Of a stretch of DNA of 64,000 nt, positions 1 through 8,585 are shown in pieces (positions within the stretch are counted from its first letter, which is position 1; each line of letters opens with the position of its first letter). A model generated the notes under the pieces. That model made no database searches, had not been told where the DNA came from, and saw only the letters and a program-made list of their open reading frames with translations. Source of the DNA: Cypionkella aquatica (GTDB lineage Bacteria > Pseudomonadota > Alphaproteobacteria > Rhodobacterales > Rhodobacteraceae). The stretch spans positions 350,213 through 414,212 of the forward strand of contig NZ_BSPP01000002.1 of assembly GCF_030161095.1 (NCBI RefSeq), written 5' to 3'. The translations under genes and the position numbers were made by a program.

Positions 1-1009
1 CGGTGCTGTCGATCAGCCGCAAGATTGCCAGCGCCAGAGTGGTCTTGCCCGAGCCGCTTTCGCCGACGATGCCCAAGGTCTCGCCCGCGCGGACGGTCAG
101 GCTGGCGTCATTGACAGCTTTCACATGGCCGACGACCTTGCGCATGAAGCCGGATTGGATCGGAAACCAGACCCGCAGATTTTCAACCTCTGCCACCACG
201 GGCGCAGTGTCTGCGACCGGATCGGGGCGGCCCTGCGGTTCGGCGGCCAGCAGCTTTTGCGTGTAGGGGTGTTGCGGGTTGGCAAAGATTTCCGCCGTCG
301 GCCCCTGTTCAACAATCACGCCACCCTGCATCACGCAGACCCGGTCGGCGATGCGGCGCACGATGCCCAGATCATGGGTAATGAACAGCAGGCTGAGGCC
401 TTCGGTCTTTTTCAGATCGGCCAGCAGCGCCAGAATCTGCGCTTGGATGGTGACATCCAGCGCGGTTGTCGGCTCGTCTGCGATCAGCAATTCGGGACCG
501 TTCGCCAGCGCCATCGCGATCATCACCCGCTGGCGCTGCCCGCCCGACAACTGATGCGGATAGGCGGTGAGACGGCTTTCGGCCTCGCGGATGCCGACCT
601 TGTTCAAAAGCTCCAGACTGCGGGCGCGGGCGGGGGCACCGCTGAGCCCCTGATGCAGCGACAAACTTTCCGCAAGCTGGCGTTCAATCGTGTGCAACGG
701 GTTCAGGCTGGTCATCGGTTCTTGGAAGATGAAACTGATGTCATTGCCGCGCACGGCCCGCAGCGTTGCCTGCGAGGCGCCAACCATTTCCTGCCCGAGA
801 TAGCGCACCGAGCCCGTTACCTTGGCGCTGTCAGGCAGCAACCCCACCGTGGACAAAGCTGTCACCGACTTGCCCGAGCCGGACTCGCCCACCAGAGCCA
901 CGGTTTCACCTTTGCCGACGCTGAAGCTGACATCGCGCACGGCGGCAAAGTCGCGGCCATCTTGGCGGAACGCGATGGTCAGCCCGGAAACCTCCAGCAC
1001 CGTGGTCAT
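1..1009 (-). CDS. yejF: Peptide ABC transporter ATP-binding protein, YejF type (3' end cut by window edge)
   Basis: Two-domain ATPase energising the Yej-type oligopeptide (microcin C-like) importer; it acts on the cytoplasmic face of the membrane with the two permeases upstream. The visible 336 codons show a first Walker A (GESGSGKS, about residues 40-47), an LSGGQ signature (about 151) and a Walker B of the form DEPTTALD (about 175). A second Walker A ([12 protein letters not shown]) appears near codon 315, so this is the fused double-cassette form and the second domain continues off the left edge. The ATG (1007-1009) overlaps the permease stop by four bases (ATGA), indicating translational coupling. 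The exact peptide substrate cannot be told from sequence. Confidence 0.9.
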   Translation of the reverse strand, partial: MTTVLEVSGLTIAFRQDGRDFAAVRDVSFSVGKGETVALVGESGSGKSVTALSTVGLLPDSAKVTGSVRYLGQEMVGASQATLRAVRGNDISFIFQEPMTSLNPLHTIERQLAESLSLHQGLSGAPARARSLELLNKVGIREAESRLTAYPHQLSGGQRQRVMIAMALANGPELLIADEPTTALDVTIQAQILALLADLKKTEGLSLLFITHDLGIVRRIADRVCVMQGGVIVEQGPTAEIFANPQHPYTQKLLAAEPQGRPDPVADTAPVVAEVENLRVWFPIQSGFMRKVVGHVKAVNDASLTVRAGETLGIVGESGSGKTTLALAILRLIDST

Positions 1010-2115
1010 TGGAACGTCTTTCTGGGGTCAAACGCATCGCGGATGCCTTCAAAGATGAAGACAAGCAGCGACAACATGATGGCGAAGGTGAAGAAGGCGG
1101 TGAAGGCCAGCGAGGGCATTTGCAAATTCTGCTGCGCCTGCCGGGACAATTGGCCCAGACTTGGCAGCGAGGCAGGCAGACCGAAACCCAGATAATCCAG
1201 CGCTGCCAGCGAACCGATTGCCCCCGCGACCACAAACGGCAGCATCGTCAGCGTCGCCACCATCGCATTCGGCAGCACATGCCGGAAGATGATCACGAAA
1301 TCAGACACGCCCAAGGCCTTGGCCGCGCGCACATATTCAAAATTCCGCGCCCGCAGGAATTCAGCGCGGACGATGCCAATCAGCCTTGTCCAGCCAAAGG
1401 CGATCATCAGGCCGATCAAGATCCAGAAGCTGCGTTGCCAGACCGAGAACACGATGATGATGACGTAAAGATCCGGCGTGCCGCCCCAGATTTCCAGCAG
1501 ACGTTGAAAGATCAGATCAACCTTACCGCCAAAATAGCCCTGCACCGCACCTGCCGCGATGCCAAGTATCGAGGTCAGCAGCGTCACGATCAGCGCGAAG
1601 GCCACCGACAAGCGGAAGCCATAGATCACGCGCGCCAGCACGTCGCGGCTGGTGTCATCGGTGCCCAGCCAATGTTCGGCATCGGGGGCAGACGGTGCGG
1701 CCTTGCCGCCCAGATCGTTGATCGTGTTGTAGGAAAACGGGATCAGTGGCCAGATGATGCGGCCTTTTTCAAATCCTTCGGCCTGATAGGAGCCAGCTGC
1801 GACCTGCGCCAAGATGTCTTCGGGGGCATCAAAGCAATCGACGACACCGCCTGTCAGGATCAGGCATTGCACCTCGGGTGCTTTGTAATTTGCTTCGGTG
1901 CGGAAATCGCCGCCGTAGTCGGTTTCGGCATAAAACTTCAAAAACGGCATCCGCCATTCGCCGCGATAATCGACCAGCAAGGGCCGGTCATTCGCCAGAA
2001 CCTCGGCAAACAGCGACAGCCCAAACAGCGCGGCAAACAGCCAAAGCGACCAGAACGCGCGCCGGTTGGCCTTGAAGTTGCGCCAACGCCGCTGGTTCAA
2101 CGGGGACAAAGCCAT
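1006..2115 (-). CDS. yejE: Peptide ABC transporter permease, YejE/DppC type
   Basis: Inner-membrane permease of the same importer, 369 aa. The first membrane segment is at about residues 21-40, followed by a periplasmic stretch of about 130 residues and a block of five hydrophobic segments from about 165 on. The cytoplasmic EAA loop that docks on the ATPase is seen around residues 260-285 (EYVRAAKALGV...HVLPNA). The long extracytoplasmic region after the first segment is typical of YejE and distinguishes it from ordinary DppC. The start codon shares one base with the stop of the preceding permease (TGATG), and the 3' end overlaps the ATPase start, so the three cistrons are tightly coupled. 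Confidence 0.9.
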   Translation of the reverse strand: MALSPLNQRRWRNFKANRRAFWSLWLFAALFGLSLFAEVLANDRPLLVDYRGEWRMPFLKFYAETDYGGDFRTEANYKAPEVQCLILTGGVVDCFDAPEDILAQVAAGSYQAEGFEKGRIIWPLIPFSYNTINDLGGKAAPSAPDAEHWLGTDDTSRDVLARVIYGFRLSVAFALIVTLLTSILGIAAGAVQGYFGGKVDLIFQRLLEIWGGTPDLYVIIIVFSVWQRSFWILIGLMIAFGWTRLIGIVRAEFLRARNFEYVRAAKALGVSDFVIIFRHVLPNAMVATLTMLPFVVAGAIGSLAALDYLGFGLPASLPSLGQLSRQAQQNLQMPSLAFTAFFTFAIMLSLLVFIFEGIRDAFDPRKTFQ

Positions 2116-3278
2116 CAGCCCCTCCGCTCAAAGTCAATGCGGGGATCAACCCAGACATACATCAGATCCGAGATGATGCCGACGATCAGCCCCATCAGGC
2201 CAAAGGCGAACAAAGTGCCGAAAATCACCGGATAATCCCGCTCGACCGCCGATTTGAAGCCGAGCTGGCCCAGACCATCCAGGCTGAAGATGTTCTCGAT
2301 GATCAGACTGCCGCCAAAAAACACCCCGATGAACAGGGCCGGAAAGCTGGCAATGACGATCAGCATGGCATTGCGGAACACATGGCCATAAAGCACGCGG
2401 GTTTCAGACAGACCCTTGGCCCGCGCGGTCATCACATATTGCTTTTTGATCTCATCCAGAAAGCTGTTTTTGGTGAGCAAGGTCAGCGTGGCAAAGGACG
2501 AAATCGTGCTGGCCACCACGGGCAAAGTGATGTGCCACAGATAATCGCCGACTTTGCCAAGCAGGGAAAGTTGCTCAAAATTCTCGGATGTCAGGCCCCG
2601 CAGCGGAAAGATCCGCCAGTAGGAGCCACCCGCGAACAACACCAGCAGCATCACCGCCACCAGCAATCCGGGGATGGCGTAGGCCGCGATGATCACGCCG
2701 CTGGTCCAACTGTCAAAGCGCGAGCCGTCGCGCACAGCTTTGCGGATGCCCAAAGGAATTGAGATTAGGTAGGCCAGCAGCGTCGACCACAGCCCCAAAG
2801 TGATCGACACCGGCAGCTTTTCGGCCACCAGCCCCATCACGCTTTCAGAGCGGAAATAGCTTTGGCCGAAGTCAAAGCGGATGAATTTCCCCATCATGAT
2901 GAAAAACCGCTCGTAAGACGGGATCATTTGCTTTTCGCAGTCTTTGGCCTGTTGCAGCGGTGTGCCGCTGTAGCCTGCGGGACAGACAAAGCGGGCAAAG
3001 CCGAACTCTACCTCCAGCTTGGCGCGAAACTCGGGGGGCAGGCCGCGGCCGCCGACATAGCCCTTGCCGCCCATGGCATCGCCCGCGGCATCGTTGCCAG
3101 CATCATTGCCGGTGCTGCCGCCGACCGAACTGAGCGCATCGCCCGAGTTTTGCAGCCGCGCTTCGATCTGATCAAATGGCCCGCCGGGCACAAATTGCGT
3201 CAGCGCAAAGTTCAGCACCATGATGCCAAGCAGGGTTGGGATCACCAAAATCAGCCGTCGAAGGATGTAAGCCAGCAT
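2115..3278 (-). CDS. yejB: Peptide ABC transporter permease, YejB/DppB type
   Basis: Second inner-membrane permease, 387 aa. It starts with the family-typical MLAYILRRL and a first membrane segment (about 8-30). A periplasmic region of about 115 residues follows, containing a low-complexity Gly/Asn/Asp-rich stretch (about 45-75). Five more segments follow, with an EAA loop near residue 285 (YVMTARAKGLSE). The ATG follows directly after the TAA of the substrate-binding protein gene with no gap. The gene order yejA-yejB-yejE-yejF is the usual one. The Gly/Asn-rich insert looks like a lineage-specific linker. Confidence 0.9.
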   Translation of the reverse strand: MLAYILRRLILVIPTLLGIMVLNFALTQFVPGGPFDQIEARLQNSGDALSSVGGSTGNDAGNDAAGDAMGGKGYVGGRGLPPEFRAKLEVEFGFARFVCPAGYSGTPLQQAKDCEKQMIPSYERFFIMMGKFIRFDFGQSYFRSESVMGLVAEKLPVSITLGLWSTLLAYLISIPLGIRKAVRDGSRFDSWTSGVIIAAYAIPGLLVAVMLLVLFAGGSYWRIFPLRGLTSENFEQLSLLGKVGDYLWHITLPVVASTISSFATLTLLTKNSFLDEIKKQYVMTARAKGLSETRVLYGHVFRNAMLIVIASFPALFIGVFFGGSLIIENIFSLDGLGQLGFKSAVERDYPVIFGTLFAFGLMGLIVGIISDLMYVWVDPRIDFERRG

Positions 3279-5147
3279 TTATTTCAGCACGCCCGCAGCC
3301 TTGAGTTTGTCAGCCTTGGCTTGGTCAAACCACCAGATATCCATCTCACCCAAAGCATAGGGCGGCAGGTTGTCGGGATGTGCATATTGATCGTAATAGG
3401 CCACGGTGTGGGTGTTTTTATACCATTGCGGCACCCAGAAATCCTCGGCCCGCAGCACACGGTCCAGCGCTTTGGTGGCGACGGTCAGTTGGTCTTTGGT
3501 TTTGGCAGCCATCAAAACATTGATCAGCTTGTCGACGGCTGGCGATTTCAGCCCCATCAGGTTGAAGGCGGAATCATCTGCCGTGGCCGAGCCGAAATAC
3601 TGCTTTAGCTCTGACCCCGAAAAATAGGTCGTTCGCGCCGCGCCGGTAATGATATCAAAGTCATAAGACGGTGGGCGGGTGCGGCTTTCCATCTGTGCGG
3701 GGTCAATATTGATCAGTTCGGCATCGACGCCCAGTGCTTTCAGGTTCTCGACATAGGGCGAAATCACCCGGTCGAATGACGGGCTGTCGTTCAGAAACTC
3801 GACCCGTAGCACTTCGCCTTTGGCATTGCGGCGGATGCCATCGGTGCCAACCTCCCAACCGGCTTCGTCGAGCAGCTTTGACGCCTTGCGCAGGTTGCCA
3901 CGATCCAGCTGTTTGTCGCTGGAAACCGGCGCCATCACGGCCTCATCGGTCAGGATGCTGGCGGGCAGATCGCCCGCGTCGACCAAGGGTTGCAACAGGG
4001 CTGCTTCTTCGGGCGAGGGGGTGCCGGTGGCGGCAAGCCAACTGTTTTCCCACAGCGAATTGACGCGGGTATACAGCCCATAAAACAGTGTCTGGTTTGA
4101 CCATTCAAAGTTGAACATCAAGCCGATCGCCTCGCGCACGCGGGGGTCTTTGAATTTCTCGCGCCGCAGGTTGAACAGAAATGCCTGACCGCTGGCTTTC
4201 GAGCCTGACGGCAATTCGGCTTTCACCACTGTGCCATCGGCGACGCCGGGGAAGTCATAGCCGGTTGCCCAGGATTTGGCCGAGTTCTCATTGCGGAAGG
4301 TGTAAGCGCCGCCTTTGAACGCTTCAAACGCGGGCACGGAATCGGCGAAATATTCCATCCGAATGGTGTCAAAATTCGCGGTGCCGCGCATGATCGGCAG
4401 GTCTTTGCCCCAATAATCCGGGTTGCGCTTGTAGGTGATCCGCTCGGGCGGGCGCACTTTGTCCACCATATAGGGGCCAGAGCCGATATAGGGGATCAGC
4501 GTGGTTTCCTCCATATCCAGCTTTTGCGTCTCATACTGCGCTTTCGACAGGATCGGCAGGCCGCCGACATCGGCTGGCAGATCGCGGGTCGGCACGCCGG
4601 GTTTGAAGGTGAATTTGATGCGATGCGGGTCGAGAATTTCGGCCCCCTCGACCCCTTCGTTGAAGATTTTGCGGAAGTCGGACAGGCCCTTGGTGCGGAA
4701 AATCTCAAAGCTGAAGGCAACATCTTCTGCGGTCAGCGGCGTGCCATCCGAGAATTTTGCCTCGGGGCGCAGGTTGAAGATCACCCAAGAGCGGTCTTCG
4801 GGGTATTCCAGCGTGCTGCAGATCAGACAATAGCTGGCACCGATCTCGTCTGCGGTGCCGGTCAGCAAGGTTTCCAGCGGCAAGGACGACAATACCCCCG
4901 CAACACCTTTCACCGAAAACGGGTTCATGGTGTCAAAGGTGCCGGGAAACCATTCGGAAATCTCACCGCCTTTGGGGGCATCGGGGTTCACATAGGGCAG
5001 CGCCTTGAAATCGGCGGGCAGGGCGAGATCGCCAAAGGTCGAGATGCCATGCGCGGTGATCACCGGCCCATCTGCGAGAGCCGTACCTGCGAGTGTCGTG
5101 CCTGCGCATAGTGCCGCCAGCATAAAGCCCAACTTGATCTGCCGCAT
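3279..5147 (-). CDS. yejA: Periplasmic substrate-binding protein of the Yej-type peptide ABC importer
   Basis: Family 5 extracellular solute-binding protein, 622 aa, capturing oligopeptides in the periplasm. The start chosen is ATG 5145-5147, preceded by a good ribosome site (AGGAGG about 6 bases upstream). An in-frame start 36 codons further up lacks one and would put a polar stretch before the signal peptide. Residues 1-25 form a Sec signal peptide ending in an ALA cleavage motif. The mature part has SBP_bac_5 features such as FNLRPEAKFSDGTPLTAEDV and a length (about 600) typical of the YejA subfamily rather than DppA (about 535). It is the first gene of the operon with the permeases and ATPase. 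Confidence 0.9.
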   Translation of the reverse strand: MRQIKLGFMLAALCAGTTLAGTALADGPVITAHGISTFGDLALPADFKALPYVNPDAPKGGEISEWFPGTFDTMNPFSVKGVAGVLSSLPLETLLTGTADEIGASYCLICSTLEYPEDRSWVIFNLRPEAKFSDGTPLTAEDVAFSFEIFRTKGLSDFRKIFNEGVEGAEILDPHRIKFTFKPGVPTRDLPADVGGLPILSKAQYETQKLDMEETTLIPYIGSGPYMVDKVRPPERITYKRNPDYWGKDLPIMRGTANFDTIRMEYFADSVPAFEAFKGGAYTFRNENSAKSWATGYDFPGVADGTVVKAELPSGSKASGQAFLFNLRREKFKDPRVREAIGLMFNFEWSNQTLFYGLYTRVNSLWENSWLAATGTPSPEEAALLQPLVDAGDLPASILTDEAVMAPVSSDKQLDRGNLRKASKLLDEAGWEVGTDGIRRNAKGEVLRVEFLNDSPSFDRVISPYVENLKALGVDAELINIDPAQMESRTRPPSYDFDIITGAARTTYFSGSELKQYFGSATADDSAFNLMGLKSPAVDKLINVLMAAKTKDQLTVATKALDRVLRAEDFWVPQWYKNTHTVAYYDQYAHPDNLPPYALGEMDIWWFDQAKADKLKAAGVLK

Positions 5148-5280
5148 CCCCGACCTCCTGCAAACTGTCGCTTTTGCTGCGACCCTGTTGCTGCACATGC
5201 TAAATCGGAAGCCGATCACGCCACAAGGCGCGAATGTGTGATCATTGCCGCGCAAGCGATGCCAGCCGCCGTGAAAATGA

Positions 5281-5306
5281 AAAAGCCGCCCGAAAGAGCG
5301 GCTTTT
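5281..5306 (-). terminator. Rho-independent terminator after the cytochrome c gene
   Basis: Perfect inverted repeat AAAAGCCGC / GCGGCTTTT (5281-5289 and 5298-5306) with an 8-base loop, 24 bases past the cytochrome stop. On the minus strand it ends in a T-run. Confidence 0.85.
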
Positions 5307-5329
5307 GCAAGGCGATTGCGCGCTTTGGA

Positions 5330-5851
5330 TTACTTCACGCTTGCCAGATAGGCGATGACATTGGCGCGGTCTTTCACATCCGGCAGACCAGCGAAGCCCA
5401 TCTTGGTGCCTTTGACATCGGCTTTCGGGTTCAACAGGAACAGTTCCAGCGATTCCGGGGTCCAGGCATCTTTCACCGACGCCATGGCTTCGGAATAGGC
5501 AAAGCCTTCGACGGAGCCGCGCGCCCGGCCAACAACGCCGTTCAAATGCGGGCCGGTGCCGTTGGTGTTGTCAACCTTGTGACATGCCGCGCATTTCTTG
5601 AATACCTTTTCACCAGCAACCGGATCAGCAGCGGCGAACAGTTCAGCAAAGGGTGGGCCCTCGGCTGCAGCAGCATCGCCCGCGCCTGCATCTTCTACCG
5701 GGATCGAATAGGCTTGCGCCACTTCTTCGCCGCCGTGGCTTTCGCTGCCACCGCCGTAAATTGACTCGCCTGCCCAAGAAATGAACAGATACACCAGAAG
5801 CGAGCCACAGACTGCGCCGGTCACCTTGGTCAAAGTCATCGTGTCGAACAT
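5330..5851 (-). CDS. Membrane-anchored cytochrome c (cytochrome cy / c552 type)
   Basis: Electron carrier between the bc1 complex and terminal oxidases (or the photosynthetic reaction centre in phototrophs), tethered to the membrane. 173 aa from ATG 5849-5851, which has an AAGGA-type ribosome site; an upstream in-frame start has none. Residues 9-30 form an uncleaved N-terminal membrane anchor. A Gly/Ala/acidic linker (about 33-70) follows, then a class I cytochrome c domain with haem motif CAACH (87-91) and probable axial Met151 in KMGFAGL. Architecture and length match the CycM/CycY family of Paracoccus and Rhodobacter. It is divergent from pheA, an arrangement familiar in Rhodobacteraceae. 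Confidence 0.88.
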   Translation of the reverse strand: MFDTMTLTKVTGAVCGSLLVYLFISWAGESIYGGGSESHGGEEVAQAYSIPVEDAGAGDAAAAEGPPFAELFAAADPVAGEKVFKKCAACHKVDNTNGTGPHLNGVVGRARGSVEGFAYSEAMASVKDAWTPESLELFLLNPKADVKGTKMGFAGLPDVKDRANVIAYLASVK

Positions 5852-5998
5852 GTCGCGCCTTCCTTCGGGTCGTGTTTGGGGCGGCGTTGAAGCCGGAACC
5901 TGATTTGGCGTTACTACCCGCTTCCCCCGCCCTCTTTCAAGGTATAGTAGCGCGACCAATCGCCCCAATGCGGGGCTTTTTACGGCGGAGTGGTCGAA

Positions 5999-6829
5999 AT
6001 GTCAGGGCGTATCGCGTTTCAGGGCGAATTGGGGGCGTATTCGCATCAGGCATGCCAGCAGGCACGCCCGGATATGGAAGCATTTCCCTGCACCACCTTT
6101 GAAGACGTGGTCGAGCTGACTCGTTCCGGCGAAGTCGAGTTGGGCATGCTCGCGGTTGAAAACTCGACCGCTGGCCGGGTGGCAGATGTTCATTCGCTGT
6201 TGCCGCGCGCGGGTCTGCATATCGTCGACGAGGCTTTCGTGCGGGTGCATGTCAATCTGCTGGGCGTGCGCGGGGCCAAGGTTTCGGATGTGAAAGAGGC
6301 GCATGGCCACGTGGTGATCTTGCCGCAATGCGCGGGCTTTCTGAAAGCGCATGGCATCAAGGGCAAGGTCAGTTCCGACAATGCGCGTGCGGCGCGCGAA
6401 GTGGCCGAGGGTGGCGACATTACCAAAGCGGCACTGGCCAGTGAACTGGCGGCCTCGATCTATGGCCTTGATGTGCTGGCCCCGCATATCGAAGACAATG
6501 CCAACAACACCACGCGCTTTCTGGTGATGAGCCGCACCCCCGACCATAGCCGTCGCGCGACGCTGATGATCACCACCTTCACCTTCCGGGTGCGCAACAT
6601 TCCGGCGGCTTTGTATAAGGCGATGGGCGGCTTTGCCACCAATGGCATCAACATGACCAAGCTGGAAAGCTATATGGTGGGCGGCAGTTTCACCGCGACC
6701 GAGTTTTATGCCGATATCGAAGGCCATCCCGAAGACGCCGCCGTGAAGCGCGCGCTAGAGGAATTGCGCTATTTCAGCACGCAGGTTGATATTCTGGGCG
6801 TCTATCCGGCAGACCGCCGCCGCGACTGA
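5999..6829 (+). CDS. pheA: Prephenate dehydratase
   Basis: Converts prephenate to phenylpyruvate, the committed step of phenylalanine synthesis, in the cytoplasm. 276 aa from ATG 5999; a GTG at 5990 is an alternative. The N-terminal catalytic domain opens with [14 protein letters not shown] and contains the NNTTRF motif near residue 170, whose Thr is catalytic in the family. The C-terminal ACT domain (about 187-270) carries the Phe-binding region GINMTKLES, the equivalent of the ESRP motif, suggesting feedback inhibition. There is no chorismate mutase domain, so this is the monofunctional form usual in alphaproteobacteria. Confidence 0.95.
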   Translation: MSGRIAFQGELGAYSHQACQQARPDMEAFPCTTFEDVVELTRSGEVELGMLAVENSTAGRVADVHSLLPRAGLHIVDEAFVRVHVNLLGVRGAKVSDVKEAHGHVVILPQCAGFLKAHGIKGKVSSDNARAAREVAEGGDITKAALASELAASIYGLDVLAPHIEDNANNTTRFLVMSRTPDHSRRATLMITTFTFRVRNIPAALYKAMGGFATNGINMTKLESYMVGGSFTATEFYADIEGHPEDAAVKRALEELRYFSTQVDILGVYPADRRRD

Positions 6830-6839
6830 TGCAGGGAGG

Positions 6840-6854
6840 GGGGGGATGCCCCCC
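6840..6854. terminator. G/C hairpin between convergent pheA and SRPBCC gene
   Basis: Six G, a three-base loop (ATG) and six C (6840-6845 and 6849-6854), followed by GTTT. It lies in the 31-base gap between two converging genes and probably ends transcription of pheA. Confidence 0.6.
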
Positions 6855-6860
6855 GTTTGA

Positions 6861-7334
6861 TCAGTATTTCTTCACCGCCCGATAGCGGGCTTCGATATCG
6901 CCCGCCAATTGCGCTGCGCGCTGGTCAAATTTGCGGTCAATCCGCGCGCGGGCAAGCCGCAGGGATTGCAGAAACAACCGCGCGGTCAGGCTGCGCGCCG
7001 AGACTTCCAGCACCACATGCATACGTGTGCGTTTGCCGCCCAGCTCCATCAATTCGACCGAGGCTAGGCCCTCAATCGCCTGTGACGTCCCGGCAAAGCG
7101 CAAAAGCGTTGGCGCTTCGATCTGCATCAGCTCCAGCTCCATGTTGCGGGGTTTGCTGCGATAGGAAAATCGCGCGGCCCAGCGCATGCCAGCCGCAACA
7201 TGGCGCAGCTTGTCGGTGCGCGACACCTCGGCGCCGCGCCGCATTGCCGCGCGCTCCCATGTTTCAAAATCTGAAAGGATGCGGAACACATCGGCAATCG
7301 GCGCTTCAATATCCTGCTTCGTTGAAAACCGCAT
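6861..7334 (-). CDS. SRPBCC (START-like) family protein
   Basis: 157 aa from ATG 7332-7334 (AGGGG upstream). It begins MRFSTKQDIEAPIADVFRIL, the usual opening of polyketide cyclase/START-like folds, where an N-terminal strand and helix cover a hydrophobic cavity; the C-terminal long helix is basic (about 115-150). No signal peptide or membrane segment is visible. The ligand is unknown. It is convergent with pheA and downstream of nudC on the same strand (68-base gap), so it may be co-transcribed with nudC. Members of the fold bind lipids or small hydrophobic compounds, but nothing here identifies which. Confidence 0.75.
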   Translation of the reverse strand: MRFSTKQDIEAPIADVFRILSDFETWERAAMRRGAEVSRTDKLRHVAAGMRWAARFSYRSKPRNMELELMQIEAPTLLRFAGTSQAIEGLASVELMELGGKRTRMHVVLEVSARSLTARLFLQSLRLARARIDRKFDQRAAQLAGDIEARYRAVKKY

Positions 7335-7402
7335 CGCTGACCCCTGTTTTATTCTTGTCTGCGGCACATGCAGCGCACTCGAAACCTTGGCAGTGATAGC
7401 CT

Positions 7403-8353
7403 TCAGTCCAGCCGTTCTGCAAGGAAATTTGCCATCAGAAACTGTGCAATAGCGCCGGTTCGCGCAGGTTTGATCTTGGGATGCTGCCCGGCCATCACCT
7501 CGACCAGCTCTTCGCGGGTCACCCACAGGGCGTCTTCCAGTTCGACCGGATCAAGGGTGATCTGATCCGAGGTCGCCTCGGCAATGCAGCCAAACATCAA
7601 GGATGCCGGAAATGGCCAAGGCTGGCTGGCCAGATAGCGCACCGGGCCGGTGGTGATGCCGGTTTCTTCAAACACCTCGCGCCGCACGGCGGCTTCCAGC
7701 GTCTCACCCGGTTCAACGAAGCCCGCCAGCAGCGAATACATCCCCTCGGGCCATGGGGCCGAGCGCCCCAACAGCAGCTTGTTGCCACGCACCACCAGCA
7801 TGATCACCACCGGATCGGTGCGCGGGAAATGCTGCGCGCCGCAGGCCGCACAGCCGCGCTGCCAGCCGGCATGGCTGATCTGCGACGGCGCACCGCAGGT
7901 CGCACAAAACCCATGCGAGGCGTGCCAATGCAGCACAGCTTTCGCCATCGCTGCCAATTCCGCCTCGCGCGGGGTCAGCAAGGTCATCACACCGCGCAGA
8001 TCTTCAAAGGCCTGATCCTGCGGCAGGGCGGGGTGATGCTGGCGGTTGGCATCGACAAAGCCGGGGCCGGCCTCGGTCGCCAAAACCTCTGGTGCCCAAG
8101 CCGAGATATCTTGCGCAAACCGCGCGATGCCATCGTCGAGGCCCAGAAACACCGCAGTGCCGCCCAGCAATACCGGACTGTCAGCGCGGACCCAAGCCAG
8201 CCCGCTTTGGCCTGCGATCAAGGGCTTGCCCCGCCACAGCGGCAACACAAACCCCGAGTCCAGCAATTTGGCCATCTGCGCCGGGTCATTGCGCAAAGCC
8301 GCCGCCCGATCCAGACCCGAGCCGCCAAATGTCACCGTTTCCGCCAGCCGCAT
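7403..8353 (-). CDS. nudC: NAD(+) diphosphatase, Nudix family
   Basis: Hydrolyses NAD(H) to NMN and AMP, and in E. coli also removes NAD caps from RNA. 316 aa from ATG 8351-8353 (GGGGA upstream); a TTG eight codons earlier is less likely. Features in order are a divergent N-terminal domain, a four-Cys zinc ribbon (C150, C153, C168, C171), the Nudix box GFVEPGETLE...REVFEETG (211-232), and the SQPWPFP signature (243-249) that separates NudC from other Nudix enzymes. The divergent neighbour is a nucleotide phosphodiesterase, so the two share a 232-bp promoter region and both act on nucleotides. Confidence 0.95.
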   Translation of the reverse strand: MRLAETVTFGGSGLDRAAALRNDPAQMAKLLDSGFVLPLWRGKPLIAGQSGLAWVRADSPVLLGGTAVFLGLDDGIARFAQDISAWAPEVLATEAGPGFVDANRQHHPALPQDQAFEDLRGVMTLLTPREAELAAMAKAVLHWHASHGFCATCGAPSQISHAGWQRGCAACGAQHFPRTDPVVIMLVVRGNKLLLGRSAPWPEGMYSLLAGFVEPGETLEAAVRREVFEETGITTGPVRYLASQPWPFPASLMFGCIAEATSDQITLDPVELEDALWVTREELVEVMAGQHPKIKPARTGAIAQFLMANFLAERLD

Positions 8354-8585
8354 CACAGATCCCCATATTTTGCCCAAGCTTTCGCACGGAACAGCGGTGG
8401 CGGCAATTCGCTGCGATGGGTTTGCTGCGTAAACCAGACGGTCAAATTTGCAACTCAGGGGAGATAAAAGTAAAAATGGTTACGTTTTCACTTTCCTTTC
8501 GATAACTCTATGTAACACGCTAAACCATTGGGAGAAAAGCGTGACATAGATCAGGCACCCAATAGCGACGAATTAGGGATCAACG